DNA of 64,000 bases, taken from Sideroxydans sp. GTDB taxonomy: Bacteria > Pseudomonadota > Gammaproteobacteria > Burkholderiales > Gallionellaceae. Position 1 is the first letter of the stretch, and the number at the start of each line of letters is the position of its first letter. A program made the translations under genes and the position numbers. Of the stretch, positions 56,574-64,000 are shown one piece after another. The stretch is from contig VMTA01000011.1 of the NCBI GenBank assembly GCA_013791855.1, forward strand, positions 62,001 to 126,000, read 5' to 3'. A model generated the notes under the pieces. The model did no database searches, had not been told where the DNA came from, and saw nothing but the letters and a program-made list of their open reading frames with translations.

Positions 56574-56604
56574 TGCGTAATTCCTCCAGAACAATTTGTT
56601 CAAG

Positions 56605-56635
56605 TTGCCCAATGATTCCTTGTGCGATTGGGTAA
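56605..56635 (-). promoter_or_regulatory. Inverted repeat in the leader of the cytochrome-porin gene
   Basis: TTGCCCAAT (56605-56613) and ATTGGGTAA (56627-56635) are an inverted pair with one mismatch and a 13-base spacer. It lies 32-62 bases before the start codon. The spacing of about two helical turns between half-site centres fits a dimeric regulator such as an OmpR-type protein or a leader hairpin. No data distinguish these. Confidence 0.5.
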
Positions 56636-56765
56636 CTGACTGATGCACAAGCCGGCGGCGATGCTAGCAACGCCCCCGTAAGTGCCCCGTCAAGGGGATG
56701 TGAAAGGAATGTGAAGTCGGGATTTTTGCAACACCCATGCTTGCGCGTGGGCACAACAGGAGGGA

Positions 56766-58040
56766 TCAGATGGGCGCTTCGGGGATGAAAGTCACTGTCA
56801 CAGTCGTCCCTTGCCCGGCGATGCTGTCTATCACGATGTGCCAGCCGTACCGTTCGCAGATGCGTTTGACCAAAGACAGTCCGACCCCGAACCCGGCACT
56901 CTGCCGGCCCTTGTAGTGCCGTTCGAATACGCGCGTCCGTTCTTCACCGTCCATACCGACGCCGGTGTCGCTGACGACTAGACTATCCCTGTTCAGAACG
57001 AGCCGAACGATGCCTGCCTGTGTGTGGAACATCGCGTTGCGCAACAGGTTGCTCACCACGATCTCAAGCAGTGCTTGCTCGACGGGCAGCGACGGCTCCG
57101 CTTGCAGCTCCAGCATCAATTCCACCGGTCGTTCGGCGAGCAGATGGCGGTGTTTCTCTACCGCATCTTTCACGATAGTCGCCACGGGGCACAGCGGCTC
57201 GTCCGCACCGGGCTGGCGCTCGCGCGACATCAATAACAAAGCGCGGGTCATCTCGGTCATGTCCTGCACGGCACGCTTGATGCGAATCAGCCGCTCGCGT
57301 TGCTTGCCGGACAGGGATGCATCCTGCTCCAGCACCTCCACCGCCCCCATGATCACCGCCAAAGGTGTACGCAACTCATGGCTGACATCACCGGTAAAGT
57401 TCTTCTCCCGCTCCACGAATTCACCCAGCCGCTGCACATAGTGCTCGAACGTGCGCGCCAGTTCACCGACCTCGTCATCTTGCACCAGCTTGGTCAGCGG
57501 AAGGTTCGACATGCCGGGGTCAGCTTGCCGGACCTGATCCGCCAGACGCGTGACCGGCGCCACGACACGGATAGCCAGCCAGAAGCCGCCGCCAGCCGAT
57601 GCCAAAGTCATGAACAAGGTGAAGGCGACCAAAATACCGGCAAACTCAGCTTCATGCTGAAGCTGCGTATCGATATCGAACAACATGAAGTAGCTAATCC
57701 CCTCACGTTCTGCGACCAAGACCCGGTAGTGGTGCTCCTCTATACTCACATCGTGAATGCCGGGCGACAGCCCTCTGACTTCATCAGGGATGTTTCGACT
57801 GGGTTCCTTTTCGGAATAGACAAACCCCTTTATGGACATGGTGTTCGGTGGCGTGTAGGAAGGATGCCCATAGCGTGCGACCGCGTCCTGCAGTTCGTCC
57901 TGCAAGGTCTCATCGATCAATTGGTTGCCCAGATGCTGGGCAAAAACGAACAGTGCGCTGGAGAGCAGCAGACTCAGCAGCACCCCAAAGCTTGCAAATA
58001 CGAATGCGACCCTGAAGCGGAGACTATGCCTGCGACTCAT
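56766..58040 (-). CDS. Two-component sensor histidine kinase
   Basis: A 424-residue membrane kinase. Spans at about 13-34 and 135-160 enclose a periplasmic domain of about 100 residues of unknown ligand. A HAMP-like segment follows, then the H-box FTGDVSHELRTPLAV with phospho-acceptor H221, the N-box NLLRNAMFH, G1 VSDTGVGM and G2 GFGVGLSLVK. It starts inside the end of its response regulator (17-base overlap) and stops 193 bases before the cytochrome-porin start. The order suggests it controls that gene, but this is inferred. Confidence 0.93.
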   Translation of the reverse strand: MSRRHSLRFRVAFVFASFGVLLSLLLSSALFVFAQHLGNQLIDETLQDELQDAVARYGHPSYTPPNTMSIKGFVYSEKEPSRNIPDEVRGLSPGIHDVSIEEHHYRVLVAEREGISYFMLFDIDTQLQHEAEFAGILVAFTLFMTLASAGGGFWLAIRVVAPVTRLADQVRQADPGMSNLPLTKLVQDDEVGELARTFEHYVQRLGEFVEREKNFTGDVSHELRTPLAVIMGAVEVLEQDASLSGKQRERLIRIKRAVQDMTEMTRALLLMSRERQPGADEPLCPVATIVKDAVEKHRHLLAERPVELMLELQAEPSLPVEQALLEIVVSNLLRNAMFHTQAGIVRLVLNRDSLVVSDTGVGMDGEERTRVFERHYKGRQSAGFGVGLSLVKRICERYGWHIVIDSIAGQGTTVTVTFIPEAPI

Positions 58041-58713
58041 CTTCGACCTTTAACTGATAGCCGAAACCGCGCACGGTATGCAGCAATTTGCTCTGAAACG
58101 GCTTGTCGACCAGTTCGCGCAGCAAATACCAGTGTGCGCGCAAGGAATCGCTATCCGGCCGTGCCTCGCCCCAAATTGCCCGTTCGATATCACCTCTGGC
58201 AACGACCTGCGGCGATCTGGCCATCAGCAGTTCCAATATCTTGTACGGGATCGGCGGCAGTAGTATCTGGGTGCCTGCGCGTTTGACCGTAATGGTGAGC
58301 GGATCAAGGCTGAGGTCGGCCACAGCCATACCCCGTTTTTGAGTCAACCCGCTGCCGCGCCGCTGCAAAACGCGTAAACGCAACTCCACTTCCCGCAGTT
58401 CCGCCGGCTTGACCAGATAATCGTCCGCCCCGGCCTCCAGCCCTCGGATCTTGTCCTCAAGCTCATCGCGAGCGGTGATCATCAGGATAGGCGTGTGCTT
58501 GCCGGCTTCCGTCCGTAATTTTTTGCACAGGGTGATGCCATCCATACCCGGCAGCATCAGATCGAGCACGATGGCGTCGTAATCGTTGACCACTGCCAGA
58601 TGCAGCCCGGTGATGCCATCCCCCGCCGCATCCACCACATGACCTTTCGCCTCCATGAAGTCGAACATATTGGAGGCCAGATCGCGATTGTCTTCGATGA
58701 TCAATACATGCAT
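58024..58713 (-). CDS. OmpR-family response regulator
   Basis: A 229-residue transcription factor starting MHVLIIEDNRDLASNMF. The receiver domain has acidic D8/D11, phospho-acceptor D51 in LDLMLPGMDG, T in MITARD and K in LVKPAE. The C-terminal winged helix ends LLHTVRGFGYQL. I use ATG 58713; a longer frame upstream runs through the glycine riboswitch region and is not real. It overlaps the kinase and is divergent from the gcv operon. Confidence 0.94.
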   Translation of the reverse strand: MHVLIIEDNRDLASNMFDFMEAKGHVVDAAGDGITGLHLAVVNDYDAIVLDLMLPGMDGITLCKKLRTEAGKHTPILMITARDELEDKIRGLEAGADDYLVKPAELREVELRLRVLQRRGSGLTQKRGMAVADLSLDPLTITVKRAGTQILLPPIPYKILELLMARSPQVVARGDIERAIWGEARPDSDSLRAHWYLLRELVDKPFQSKLLHTVRGFGYQLKVEDESQA

Positions 58714-58820
58714 GGTGGTCCGTCCTGACAAGGTAATAGCTGTGAAGCCGAGGCGCGCACCATACCACCACAAATAATGTGAGAGCCAGCGGGCTTGCCA
58801 TTGCATGACAAAACTTCCGG

Positions 58821-58826
58821 TATAAT
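58821..58826 (+). promoter_or_regulatory. Candidate -10 box for the gcv riboswitch transcript
   Basis: A perfect TATAAT lies about 20 bases before the first glycine aptamer, where the transcript should begin. Possible -35 boxes (TTGCAT, TTGCCA) are at spacings of 14 and 20, both unusual, so the -35 is uncertain. Confidence 0.5.
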
Positions 58827-58842
58827 CCGCCCGCCGTTCAAA

Positions 58843-59006
58843 CCGATGGGAGAGTGTGCTGTCATCAGCACCGCCGAAGGCGTAACACCCGCAACCGCTC
58901 AGGCACCATGTACTATCGGGACAGGCAAATCTGGAGAGCGCTGTTAAGTCAGCCACCGAAGGGGCACGCGGATATTCCGTAATCTCTCAGGTACCAAGGA
59001 CAGATG
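58843..59006 (+). ncRNA. Tandem glycine riboswitch
   Basis: Two glycine aptamers in a row upstream of gcvT. The first has GATGGGAGAG, GCCGAAGG, CTCAGGCA and GGGACAGG at about 58843-58925. The second repeats the set as CTGGAGAG, ACCGAAGG, TCTCAGGTA and AAGGACAGA at about 58930-59006. They are joined by a short linker. This is the textbook arrangement in which glycine binding raises expression of the glycine cleavage system, here through the following terminator. Confidence 0.95.
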
Positions 59007-59007
59007 G

Positions 59008-59037
59008 GGGCGAGGCTATGTGGCCTCGCCCTTTTTT
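59008..59037 (+). terminator. Riboswitch expression platform (terminator) before gcvT
   Basis: A 9-bp stem, GGGCGAGGC/GCCTCGCCC, with a six-base loop is followed by six T residues and lies immediately after the second aptamer. It ends 18 bases before the gcvT start. Glycine binding would be expected to keep it from forming, making an ON switch, as in other such riboswitches. Confidence 0.88.
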
Positions 59038-59055
59038 ATCGCCCGGAAAACATAC

Positions 59056-60138
59056 ATGACGCTCAAGACGACTCCTTTGAATGCAGCCCACCGCGCCATG
59101 GGCGCCAAGATGGTGGATTTCGGCGGCTGGGATATGCCGGTGAACTACGGTTCGCAGATCGACGAACACCATCAGGTGCGCAACGATGTCGGCATGTTCG
59201 ACGTGTGCCACATGCGCGTTGTGGATGCCAAAGGCGACGGCGTGCGCGCCTTCCTGCGCTACCTGTTGGCTAACAACGCCGACAAGATCACCGTGCCCGG
59301 CAAAGCGTTGTATTCCGCCATGCTGCGCCCCGAAGGTGGTGTGATCGACGACCTCATCATCTACTTCATGACCGAGCAGTGGTTCCGCATCGTGGTCAAC
59401 GCGGGCACGGCGGACAAGGACATCGCGTGGATGAAGGAGCAGGCTGCAGTACACGCGCCGAACCTCACCATCACGTCGCGCGACGACCTCGCCATGGTCG
59501 CGGTGCAGGGCCCGAATGCACGTGCCAAGGCATGGCAAGTGCTGCCGCAGACCAAGGACGCGACCGAGCATCTGGTGAATTTCCAGGCCGCCGACTGCGG
59601 TGAATACTTCATTGCCCGCACCGGCTACACCGGCGAAGACGGTTTCGAAGTGATGCTACCGAAAGAAAAAGTGGAAGCGTTCTGGTATGACCTGAACAAG
59701 GCGGGCGTGAAACCTATCGGCCTCGGCGCGCGCGACACGCTGCGTCTGGAGGCAGGTATGAACCTGTACGGTCAGGACATGGACGAGACGGTCGGCCCGC
59801 TGGAATCCGGTCTGGCGTGGACGGTGGATCTGAAGAGCGAGCGTGACTTCATCGGCAAGGCAGCACTGCTGGCCAACCCGCCGAGCAAGAAGCTGGTTGG
59901 CCTGCTGTTGCTGGATCGCGGCGTGTTGCGCGGCCACCAAAAGGTCGTCACCCCGCATGGCGACGGTGAGATCACCAGCGGCACCTTCTCGCCCACACTG
60001 GAGAAATCCATCGCGCTGGCGCGCGTGCCGAACGGCGTTGCCGTCGGCGACACCGTGCAAGTCGTTATCCGCGATAAGATGCTGGCTGCGCAAGTCGTGA
60101 AATACCCATTCGCCCGCAACGGCAAGGGCCTGATTTAA
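59056..60138 (+). CDS. gcvT: Glycine cleavage system T protein (aminomethyltransferase)
   Basis: Moves the one-carbon unit from the lipoyl-bound intermediate on GcvH to tetrahydrofolate and releases ammonia. The start is ATG 59056, giving 360 residues; the longer frame runs into the terminator. [45 protein letters not shown] and [15 protein letters not shown] mark the family. It is the first gene of gcvT-gcvH-gcvP. Confidence 0.97.
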   Translation: MTLKTTPLNAAHRAMGAKMVDFGGWDMPVNYGSQIDEHHQVRNDVGMFDVCHMRVVDAKGDGVRAFLRYLLANNADKITVPGKALYSAMLRPEGGVIDDLIIYFMTEQWFRIVVNAGTADKDIAWMKEQAAVHAPNLTITSRDDLAMVAVQGPNARAKAWQVLPQTKDATEHLVNFQAADCGEYFIARTGYTGEDGFEVMLPKEKVEAFWYDLNKAGVKPIGLGARDTLRLEAGMNLYGQDMDETVGPLESGLAWTVDLKSERDFIGKAALLANPPSKKLVGLLLLDRGVLRGHQKVVTPHGDGEITSGTFSPTLEKSIALARVPNGVAVGDTVQVVIRDKMLAAQVVKYPFARNGKGLI

Positions 60139-60158
60139 TTTTCTTTGAGGACTAGACC

Positions 60159-60548
60159 ATGAGCAATCCGACCGACCTGAGATACACCGCCTCCCACGAA
60201 TGGGTGAAGACTGAAACCGACGGCAGCATCACCGTCGGCATCACTGACCACGCGCAGGAACTGCTGGGCGACATGGTGTTCGTTGAGGCACCCGCTGCCG
60301 GCCGCAAGCTGAAAGCCGGCGAAGAGTGCGCCGTGGTGGAATCTGTGAAGGCTGCCGCCGACGTGTACGCACCGGTCGCCGGTGAAGTGACCGCCGCCAA
60401 CGCCGATCTGGATAACGCACCGGAAGCCATCAATAACGAACCGTACGGCGCCTGGATCTTCAAGATGAAGCCGGACAATGCCGCCGACGTTGCCGCGCTG
60501 ATGGATGCCGCAGCCTATCAGGCGCATGTAGACAGCGAAGCGCACTAA
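60159..60548 (+). CDS. gcvH: Glycine cleavage system H protein
   Basis: Lipoyl carrier shuttling the aminomethyl group between P, T and L proteins. The 129 residues have lipoyl-lysine K64 in [12 protein letters not shown], the opening [12 protein letters not shown] and the C-terminal [13 protein letters not shown]. It lies 20 bases after gcvT and 82 bases before gcvP, with a hairpin in the gap. Confidence 0.98.
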   Translation: MSNPTDLRYTASHEWVKTETDGSITVGITDHAQELLGDMVFVEAPAAGRKLKAGEECAVVESVKAAADVYAPVAGEVTAANADLDNAPEAINNEPYGAWIFKMKPDNAADVAALMDAAAYQAHVDSEAH

Positions 60549-60559
60549 ACCAGAACCAT

Positions 60560-60602
60560 CGCCACTGGGGACACAGGACACCTGTGCTCGCAGTGGCGTT
60601 TT
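60560..60602 (+). terminator. Internal hairpin between gcvH and gcvP
   Basis: CGCCACTG (60560-60567) pairs with CAGTGGCG (60591-60598), and CACAGG/CCTGTG forms an inner stem. TTTT follows. It resembles a weak intrinsic terminator or a processing hairpin that could set a lower level of gcvP, which is needed in smaller amount than gcvH. Confidence 0.6.
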
Positions 60603-60630
60603 CAATTACTCCTGACATCCCGAGCTCACC

Positions 60631-63483
60631 ATGAACACCGACCATTTCGTCACACGCCACAACGGTTCCAACGCACAAGACGTGCAAGCCATGCTGGACA
60701 AGATCAACGCGCCTACGCTGGATGCACTGATCGATCAGACCGTGCCTGCTGCCATCCGTTTGCAGCAGCCGTTGAAACTGGCGGACGGGATGTCGGAACA
60801 TGAGTTCCTCGATCATCTGCGTGGTATCGCGGCAAAGAACAAGTTGTACAAGAGCTACATCGGCCTGGGCTATTACGGCACCGTGTTGCCCGCCGTGATC
60901 CAGCGCAACGTTCTGGAGAACCCGGGCTGGTACACCGCCTACACACCCTACCAGGCCGAGATCGCGCAGGGACGGCTGGAAGCGTTGCTGAACTACCAGA
61001 CCATGGTGATCGACCTGACCGGCATGGAGATCGCCAACGCCTCGCTGCTGGATGAAGCCACTGCTGCTGCCGAAGCGATGACCATGTTGCACGGCCTGCG
61101 TTCGCGCGACGATGTGGCCGCAGGCAAGAACAGCTTCTTCGTATCGCACGAATGCTATCCGCAGACCATCGAGTTGCTGAAGACACGAGCCAAGCCGCTG
61201 GGCATCGAACTGGTGATCGGCGACTTCAAGACCGTCACGCTGAATGACCAGCTATACGGCGCATTGCTGCAATACCCGAGCGCAGACGGCACGGTGCATG
61301 ACTATGCCGACTTCGTGACACGCGCGAAAGACAATGGCATGAGCATCGCGGTGGCGGCTGACATCCTCAGTCTGGTTCTGCTCACACCGCCGGGCGAGTG
61401 GGGTGCGGACGTGGTGTTCGGTTCCACCCAGCGCTTCGGCGTGCCGATGGGTTACGGCGGCCCGCACGCCGCATTCTTCGCCTGCCGCGATGCACACAAG
61501 CGTTCCATGCCGGGCCGCATCATCGGCGTATCGGTGGATGCCGACGGTAACCCTGCCTTGCGTATGGCGCTGCAGACACGCGAACAACATATCCGCCGCG
61601 AGAAGGCCACTTCCAACATCTGCACCGCGCAGGCACTGCTGGCGATCATGGCCGGTATGTACGCGGTGTATCACGGTGCGGAAGGGCTGCGCGGCATCGC
61701 ACGCCGCGTGCATCAAGCGACTGCCGTACTCGCGGGTGAATTGAAAAAACTGGGCTACCAGCTCGCCGACGGCACGTTCTTCGACACGCTGCATCTGCTG
61801 AACACCGACAACGTGAAGATCCACGCACTGGCCGAAGCCGCGCAGATCAACTTCCGCTACACCGCCGACGGCCTCACGCTGTCGCTGGACGAGACGGCAT
61901 CTGTCGCCGACCTGAATGCCATCCTCGCCGTGTTTGCGCAGGCTGCGGAAAAAACCGCACCATCTGTGTCCCGCGAACAAGTGATCGCCCAAGCGCTGAT
62001 GTTCACGCCGCGCAGCTCGACCGTCCTCACGCACGCGGTGTTCAACGCATATCACACCGAAACCGAGATGATGCGTTACATCAAGCGTCTGGAGAACAAG
62101 GACCTGTCGCTGACGCACTCCATGATCTCGCTCGGTTCCTGCACCATGAAGCTTAATGCGGCCTCCGAGATGCTGGGCCTGACCTGGCCCGCATTCGCCA
62201 ACCTGCATCCCTTCGTGCCGCTGGAACAGGCAGAAGGTTATGCCGAATTGATCGCCGGCCTAGATGCAGACCTGTCCGAGATCACTGGTTTCGCCAAGAT
62301 GAGCTTCCAGCCAAACAGCGGCGCGTCCGGCGAATACGCAGGCTTGCTGGTCATTCAGGCTTATCACCGTTCGCGCGGTGAAGCACAGCGAAACGTGGTG
62401 CTGATCCCCTCTTCTGCGCACGGCACCAACCCGGCCAGCGCCGCGATGTGCGGCATGAAGATCGTGATCGTGAAGTGCGATGCACGCGGCAACATCGACG
62501 TGGACGATCTGCGCACCAAAGCGGAAGAACACAAGGACGACTTGTCCTGCCTGATGGTGACCTACCCTAGCACGCACGGCGTGTACGAGGAATCCATCAA
62601 GGACATCACCGCCATCATCCACGCCAACGGCGGTCAGGTGTACATGGACGGTGCGAACATGAACGCGCAGGTCGGCCTCACCAGCCCCGGCAACATCGGC
62701 GCAGACGTGTGCCACCTCAACCTTCACAAGACCTTCGCCATCCCGCACGGCGGCGGCGGACCGGGCGCAGGCCCGATCGGTGTGGCTGCACATCTCGCAC
62801 CGTTCCTGCCTTCGCACCCAGTGGTGAAAGTCGGCGGCACGCAAGGCATCCATGCGGTATCCGCCGCGCCTTACGGCAGCGCGCTGATCCTGCTGATCTC
62901 CTACGGCTACATCAAGATGATGGGCGGCAAGGGACTCACCGAAGCGACCAGGATGGCGATCCTGAACGCGAACTACATCAAGGAAACGCTGAAGGATCAC
63001 TACGCGACCCTGTACAGCGGTAGCAACGGCCGCTGCGCGCACGAGATGATCCTCGACTGCCGCGAGTGGAAGAAGGAAGGCGTGGAAGTGGCGGATATCG
63101 CCAAGCGCCTTATGGACTTCGGCTTCCATGCGCCGACCACCTCCTTCCCGGTAGTGGACACGCTGATGGTGGAACCGACCGAGAGCGAATCCAAAGCCGA
63201 GCTAGATCGTTTCTGCGACGCGATGATCGCCATCCGCAAAGAGATCGAAGAAGTCGTCGCTGGCCGCGTCGACAAGAAGGACAACATCCTCAAGCACGCA
63301 CCGCATACCGCAAGATCTGTCTGCGCCAACGAGTGGGCACGTCCTTACACGCGCGAACAGGCTGCCTATCCGCTGCCCTATGTGCGTGAGAATAAGTTCT
63401 GGCCGGCCGTGGCGCGGGTGGATAATGTGTACGGCGACAAGAACCTCATCTGTACTTGCCCGCCAGTATCCAGTTACATTTGA
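60631..63483 (+). CDS. gcvP: Glycine dehydrogenase (decarboxylating), P protein
   Basis: PLP enzyme that decarboxylates glycine and loads the aminomethyl group on GcvH. At 950 residues it is the fused single-chain form. The N-terminal half is catalytically silent in this family. The C-terminal half has the PLP lysine in [17 protein letters not shown], and [10 protein letters not shown] is also present. FVTRHNG at the start and the C-terminal PPVSSYI are family ends. The L protein gene (lpd) is not nearby, as for pyruvate dehydrogenase. Confidence 0.98.
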   Translation: MNTDHFVTRHNGSNAQDVQAMLDKINAPTLDALIDQTVPAAIRLQQPLKLADGMSEHEFLDHLRGIAAKNKLYKSYIGLGYYGTVLPAVIQRNVLENPGWYTAYTPYQAEIAQGRLEALLNYQTMVIDLTGMEIANASLLDEATAAAEAMTMLHGLRSRDDVAAGKNSFFVSHECYPQTIELLKTRAKPLGIELVIGDFKTVTLNDQLYGALLQYPSADGTVHDYADFVTRAKDNGMSIAVAADILSLVLLTPPGEWGADVVFGSTQRFGVPMGYGGPHAAFFACRDAHKRSMPGRIIGVSVDADGNPALRMALQTREQHIRREKATSNICTAQALLAIMAGMYAVYHGAEGLRGIARRVHQATAVLAGELKKLGYQLADGTFFDTLHLLNTDNVKIHALAEAAQINFRYTADGLTLSLDETASVADLNAILAVFAQAAEKTAPSVSREQVIAQALMFTPRSSTVLTHAVFNAYHTETEMMRYIKRLENKDLSLTHSMISLGSCTMKLNAASEMLGLTWPAFANLHPFVPLEQAEGYAELIAGLDADLSEITGFAKMSFQPNSGASGEYAGLLVIQAYHRSRGEAQRNVVLIPSSAHGTNPASAAMCGMKIVIVKCDARGNIDVDDLRTKAEEHKDDLSCLMVTYPSTHGVYEESIKDITAIIHANGGQVYMDGANMNAQVGLTSPGNIGADVCHLNLHKTFAIPHGGGGPGAGPIGVAAHLAPFLPSHPVVKVGGTQGIHAVSAAPYGSALILLISYGYIKMMGGKGLTEATRMAILNANYIKETLKDHYATLYSGSNGRCAHEMILDCREWKKEGVEVADIAKRLMDFGFHAPTTSFPVVDTLMVEPTESESKAELDRFCDAMIAIRKEIEEVVAGRVDKKDNILKHAPHTARSVCANEWARPYTREQAAYPLPYVRENKFWPAVARVDNVYGDKNLICTCPPVSSYI

Positions 63484-63489
63484 TTCACT

Positions 63490-63518
63490 CCGTCATTCCC
63501 CCTTCGCGGGAATGACGG
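63490..63518. repeat. Palindrome between gcvP and tpx
   Basis: CCGTCATTCCC (63490-63500) and GGGAATGACGG (63508-63518) form an 11-bp perfect inverted pair. It begins six bases past the gcvP stop. It resembles a short CGTCATTCCC-type palindromic repeat seen dispersed in many genomes, or a terminator; its T tract is absent. Confidence 0.6.
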
Positions 63519-63537
63519 AAATATAAGGAGCATCATC

Positions 63538-64000
63538 ATGGCCAAAGACCCCAGCAACAAGACCGCAGTCACCCTGGATGGCGCACCCCTCACCCTGTTC
63601 GGCAGTTTCCCTGTCGTGGGCCAGCTCGCTCCGGACTTCACGCTGGTGGACAAGGACCTGAAGGATGTTTCGCTGAAGGATTTCGCGGGCAAGCGCAAGG
63701 TACTGAATATCGTGCCCAGCCTGGACACCGCTGTGTGCGCCACTTCCACACGCAAGTTCAACGAGGCCGCAGGCCAGCTGAACAACACCGTGGTACTGGT
63801 GATCTCGGCCGACCTGCCGTTCGCCATGAGCCGCTTCTGCGTGGCGGAAGGTTTGGAGAACGTGGTCACGCTGTCGCTGATGCGTGGTCGCGACTTCATG
63901 CGCAACTACGGTGTGAAGATCGCCGACACCGCATTGGCCGGATTGACTGCACGCGCGGTGCTGGTACTGGACGACCATGACAAGATCATCCACGCCGAAC
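63538..64000 (+). CDS. tpx: Thiol peroxidase Tpx (3' end cut by window edge)
   Basis: Atypical 2-Cys peroxiredoxin reducing hydroperoxides, probably in the periplasm or cytoplasm depending on species. The 154 visible residues show the peroxidatic cysteine C67 in [11 protein letters not shown] and the resolving C101 in SRFCVAEG, the Tpx spacing. AAGGAGC lies before the ATG. In an organism making Fe(II) and O2 products, such a peroxidase would be useful. The last residues are outside the window. Confidence 0.95.
   Translation, partial: MAKDPSNKTAVTLDGAPLTLFGSFPVVGQLAPDFTLVDKDLKDVSLKDFAGKRKVLNIVPSLDTAVCATSTRKFNEAAGQLNNTVVLVISADLPFAMSRFCVAEGLENVVTLSLMRGRDFMRNYGVKIADTALAGLTARAVLVLDDHDKIIHAE

Overview
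The window reads as chromosomal core DNA of a betaproteobacterium, most likely an iron-oxidising, CO2-fixing member of the Nitrosomonadales such as Gallionellaceae. This is an inference from gene content. A class I phosphoribulokinase implies the Calvin cycle. A monoheme cytochrome fused to an outer-membrane barrel resembles Cyc2, the iron oxidase of neutrophilic iron oxidisers. The order rpsP-rimM-trmD-rplS, and polA, thrB and gcvTHP in their usual betaproteobacterial forms, support the class. I see no rRNA, CRISPR array, prophage or insertion-sequence transposase.

Layout. 1-2349 (minus): rpiA, phoU and a truncated ppx. 2483-2558: tRNA-Ala(CGC). 2572-7237 (minus): ykgJ-like, xerD, ogt, the rpsP-rimM-trmD-rplS operon and a CcsA/YpjD-type membrane protein. 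7293-21128 (plus): ffh, a CbbY-type phosphatase, ilvA, 5-formyl-THF cyclo-ligase, aceE-aceF, then nadD-rsfS-rlmH-maf-rng, an exported protein of unknown function and a secreted beta-carbonic anhydrase. 21137-23638 (minus): yggU, yggT, a palindromic repeat, proC and yggS. 23692-25907 (plus): pilT-pilU. 25950-31225 (minus): rlmL, hemJ-like, a NodIJ-type ABC exporter, a hydrolase, a ferredoxin and a VanZ protein. 31346-34375: bacteriohemerythrin, a second DUF167 protein, a pseudouridine-synthase-like protein without its catalytic Asp, a VF530 protein, a palindromic repeat island of about 0.6 kb and an A+T-rich membrane protein.

34426-37161 (minus): polA. 37177-40445 (plus): LOG protein, DUF2782, thrB and two membrane proteins. 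40436-44392 (minus): carboxymuconolactone-decarboxylase-like protein, MEKHLA protein, uvrD and phosphoribulokinase. 44540-55019 (plus): leuS-lptE-holA-cutA-dsbD-aroQ-accB-accC-prmA-DUF3426, tightly packed. 55320-58713 (minus): the Cyc2-like cytochrome-porin downstream of an OmpR/HisKA two-component system. 58821-63483 (plus): a tandem glycine riboswitch with a terminator, then gcvT-gcvH-gcvP. 63538-end: tpx, cut by the window edge.

Most genes are housekeeping and act in translation and RNA maturation, replication and repair, pyruvate and one-carbon metabolism, fatty-acid initiation and envelope assembly. The most distinctive part is 55.3-59.0 kb, where the cytochrome-porin, its adjacent two-component system and the glycine riboswitch lie side by side. 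The other unusual features are two palindromic repeats, the degenerate RsuA-like protein and the secreted carbonic anhydrase next to an unknown exported protein. Starts shortened from the longest reading frame were chosen from family N-termini, signal peptides or Shine-Dalgarno sites, as stated in each entry.
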